A DNA stretch of 64,000 nt. Origin: Poronia punctata (taxonomy: Eukaryota; Ascomycota; Sordariomycetes; Xylariales; Xylariaceae). The notes below the pieces were generated by a model. That model was given only the letters and a program-made list of their open reading frames with translations, had not been told where the DNA came from and searched no databases. Positions 62,408 through 64,000 of this stretch are shown here, one piece after another. Both the position numbers and the translations under genes were made by a program. The stretch's first letter is position 1. Each line of letters begins with the position of its first letter. The stretch spans positions 1-64,000 of the forward strand of contig MU401469.1 in assembly GCA_022579005.1 (NCBI GenBank), in the 5' to 3' direction.

Positions 62408-64000
62408 ATGCCTTCCCTTGTCCGTCCTATCGTCGAGTGCCCAGCTCCGGGAAAACCGGTGGGGGGAGCGGATGGGCCACAAGGTAAAGTAGCGTCGTCT
62501 GCCCACGTGGATATCATCGACATTCGCCGAAATACTGTCGAAGCTAGCCTCAAGGAAGAGATCCATAGCCTGTTCTTCCCTCAGGAAGGCCCCAGGAAGC
62601 TCCCCACTATGTTACTTTACGACGAGAGGGGTCTTCAGCTGTTTGAAAAGGTTGGCAATGCCCCTTTCTTTATTTATCCCATTTTGACGAGCCGCCCGAA
62701 ACTAACCAGGTGGTGGAGATCACATATCTCGAGGAATACTATCTCACCAATGCCGAAATACAAGTCTTGCAGCGCTCGGCCGCTGCCATTGCTAATACCG
62801 TACCTTCTGGGACCATGATGGTAGAGTTAGGTAGTGGGTAAGCCATAATGCGACCTGCTGATCCACGAAAAAGCCTTATGTCCGGCAATGCAATTGACGC
62901 CTCCTAGGAATCTGAGAAAGGTTGGGCTTCTTCTACGGGCGTTTGAAGATGCAGGGAAAAATATCGACTACTACGCTCTTGATCTTTCGGAGGCGGAATT
63001 GATGCGGACGTTGGCTCAGCTCCCGTCGTTTCAACATATCAGATGCCACGGTTTACTCGGTACCTATGACGACGGCCGAGAATGGTTGATGTCGCCCTCC
63101 ATCGCAGCTAAGCGAAAGTGTGTTTTACACATGGGATCTAGCATCGGTATTAAGCATGTCCACGAAAGCGGCAAGCGCGGACAAAGGAAGCTGACGGGCT
63201 CAACTAGGGAACTTCTCCCCTTCAGAGGCCGCCGGTTTCTTGCGGAGCTTCTCCGAGGTCCTCAAGCCTCAAGACAGCATGGTCCTCGGGGTAGACTCGT
63301 GCACGAATCCTTCCAAAGTATAGTAAGCATAACTAGTCCGGATTGCCTCGTTACATCCCTGTCTTATGCTCGGTTGTCGGTTGTTGGTTGTTGGCTCGAT
63401 CTATGATGTACCCCTGGGCCCTGGCTAACATGTGATACGTACAGCCATGCATACAACGGTTAGTAGAGAATGTCACCCACCTCTCACGTCCGTCCTGGAG
63501 GCAGGCTATAGACCCATACCCATAGAGTCTTGCTGATTTCTTCCAACTTCCGGAACAATGCAGACGAAGAGGGTATCACACATGCGTAAGTGGATACCAG
63601 TTCAATAGGTAACGGCCGGCCCTTTCGCGCTTATGCTGACTCGAGTTAGCTTCGTCCTCAACGGACTGAAGAACGCCAATGAAGTCCTCGGGGAGCCCGT
63701 ATTCAAACTAGATGACTGGAAGGTCATTGGTGAGTATGTGTACGACATTCAAGGTGGGCGTCATCAGGCTTTCTATTCGCCCGTGCGTGATACGGTCGTC
63801 ATGGGGGAAACCATCAGGACCCACGAGCGAATCCAAGTCGAGCAGAGCTTCAAATACTCGAAAGAAGGCTGTGACTGGCTGTGGAGATCGGCAGGGCTTC
63901 TAGAAGCGGATAGATGGATGACGGACGAGGAAGACTACGGTAAGTCCCAAGGTGTCCCCAACAACCCCCCCATGGGGATATCATCTCCTGCACCCAAGCC
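62408..64000 (+). CDS. egt1: Egt1-type histidine methyltransferase (ergothioneine synthesis), 5' part
   Basis: In fungi Egt1 trimethylates histidine to hercynine with SAM and then adds cysteine through a C-terminal iron-dependent sulfoxide synthase domain. Exons seen: 62408-62650, 62719-62837, 62908-63146, 63208-63322, 63445-63458, 63564-63585 and 63650-63939, in phase for 347 codons. A donor at 63940 leads out of the window. The methyltransferase domain is essentially complete: DIIDIRRNTVEASLKEEI, PTMLLYDERGLQLFEKITYL, SAM motif VELGSG (116-121), NLRKV, HGLLGTYDDGREWL, HMGSSIGNFSPSEAAGF, GGRHQAFYSPVRDTVVMGE and KYSKEGCDWLWRSAGLLEAD. The C-terminal domain is not in the window, so a shorter EasF-like enzyme cannot be excluded. 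The main ATG has C at -3, a weak context. Exons five and six are only 14 and 22 nt. Confidence 0.87.

Overview
The window reads as nuclear DNA of a filamentous ascomycete (Pezizomycotina, probably Sordariomycetes). Evidence: genes split by short introns of about 50-120 nt with GTRNGT donors, CTAAC/CTGAC branch sites and YAG acceptors; a Zn(II)2Cys6 / Fungal_trans_2 regulator; an Egt1-type histidine methyltransferase; a fungal-only kinase-like protein; and a 25-kb hypermutated A+T block of the kind made by repeat-induced point mutation (RIP). The order or genus cannot be fixed from sequence alone.

Layout. (i) 1-25151: an extremely A+T-rich, gene-free block of decayed repeats. It holds a long inverted repeat (785-4452 against 18224-21899, about 3.7 kb per arm, colinear), a 301-bp direct repeat (4631-4931 and 17281-17581) and a 91-bp direct repeat (17712-17802 and 25061-25151). 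The second 91-bp copy ends exactly where base composition jumps to normal. Copies differ almost only by transitions, and surviving cytosines almost never follow T or C. (ii) 25152-34378: normal composition, no recognisable gene, many microsatellites and dispersed TAGG/CCTA repeats. (iii) 34379-36170: a ten-exon LaeA/UMTA-like methyltransferase, found only by following splice sites. (iv) 38410-48098: conserved genes: AIM41 (YqeY-like), gamma-tubulin complex GCP2 (minus), proteasome subunit alpha5/PUP2 (plus, divergent from GCP2) and a six-exon Zn2Cys6 regulator (minus). (v) 51517-56089: RRP8 (rRNA m1A methyltransferase) and DDI1 (ubiquitin-like/retropepsin/UBA), whose start codon is split by an intron. 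(vi) 58333-59475: a four-exon fungal kinase-like gene (minus). (vii) 62408-64000: the 5' part of an egt1-type gene for ergothioneine synthesis, cut off by the window end.

The genes do not form one pathway. Most are housekeeping (cytoskeleton, proteasome and ubiquitin shuttling, ribosome biogenesis, mitochondria), separated by 2-3.5-kb gene-free gaps, next to a heterochromatin-like block. The methyltransferase lies alone in the gene-poor flank and has the most accessory character. Exon coordinates were derived by hand from splice motifs, reading frame and remembered family conservation; no alignment or RNA evidence was available.
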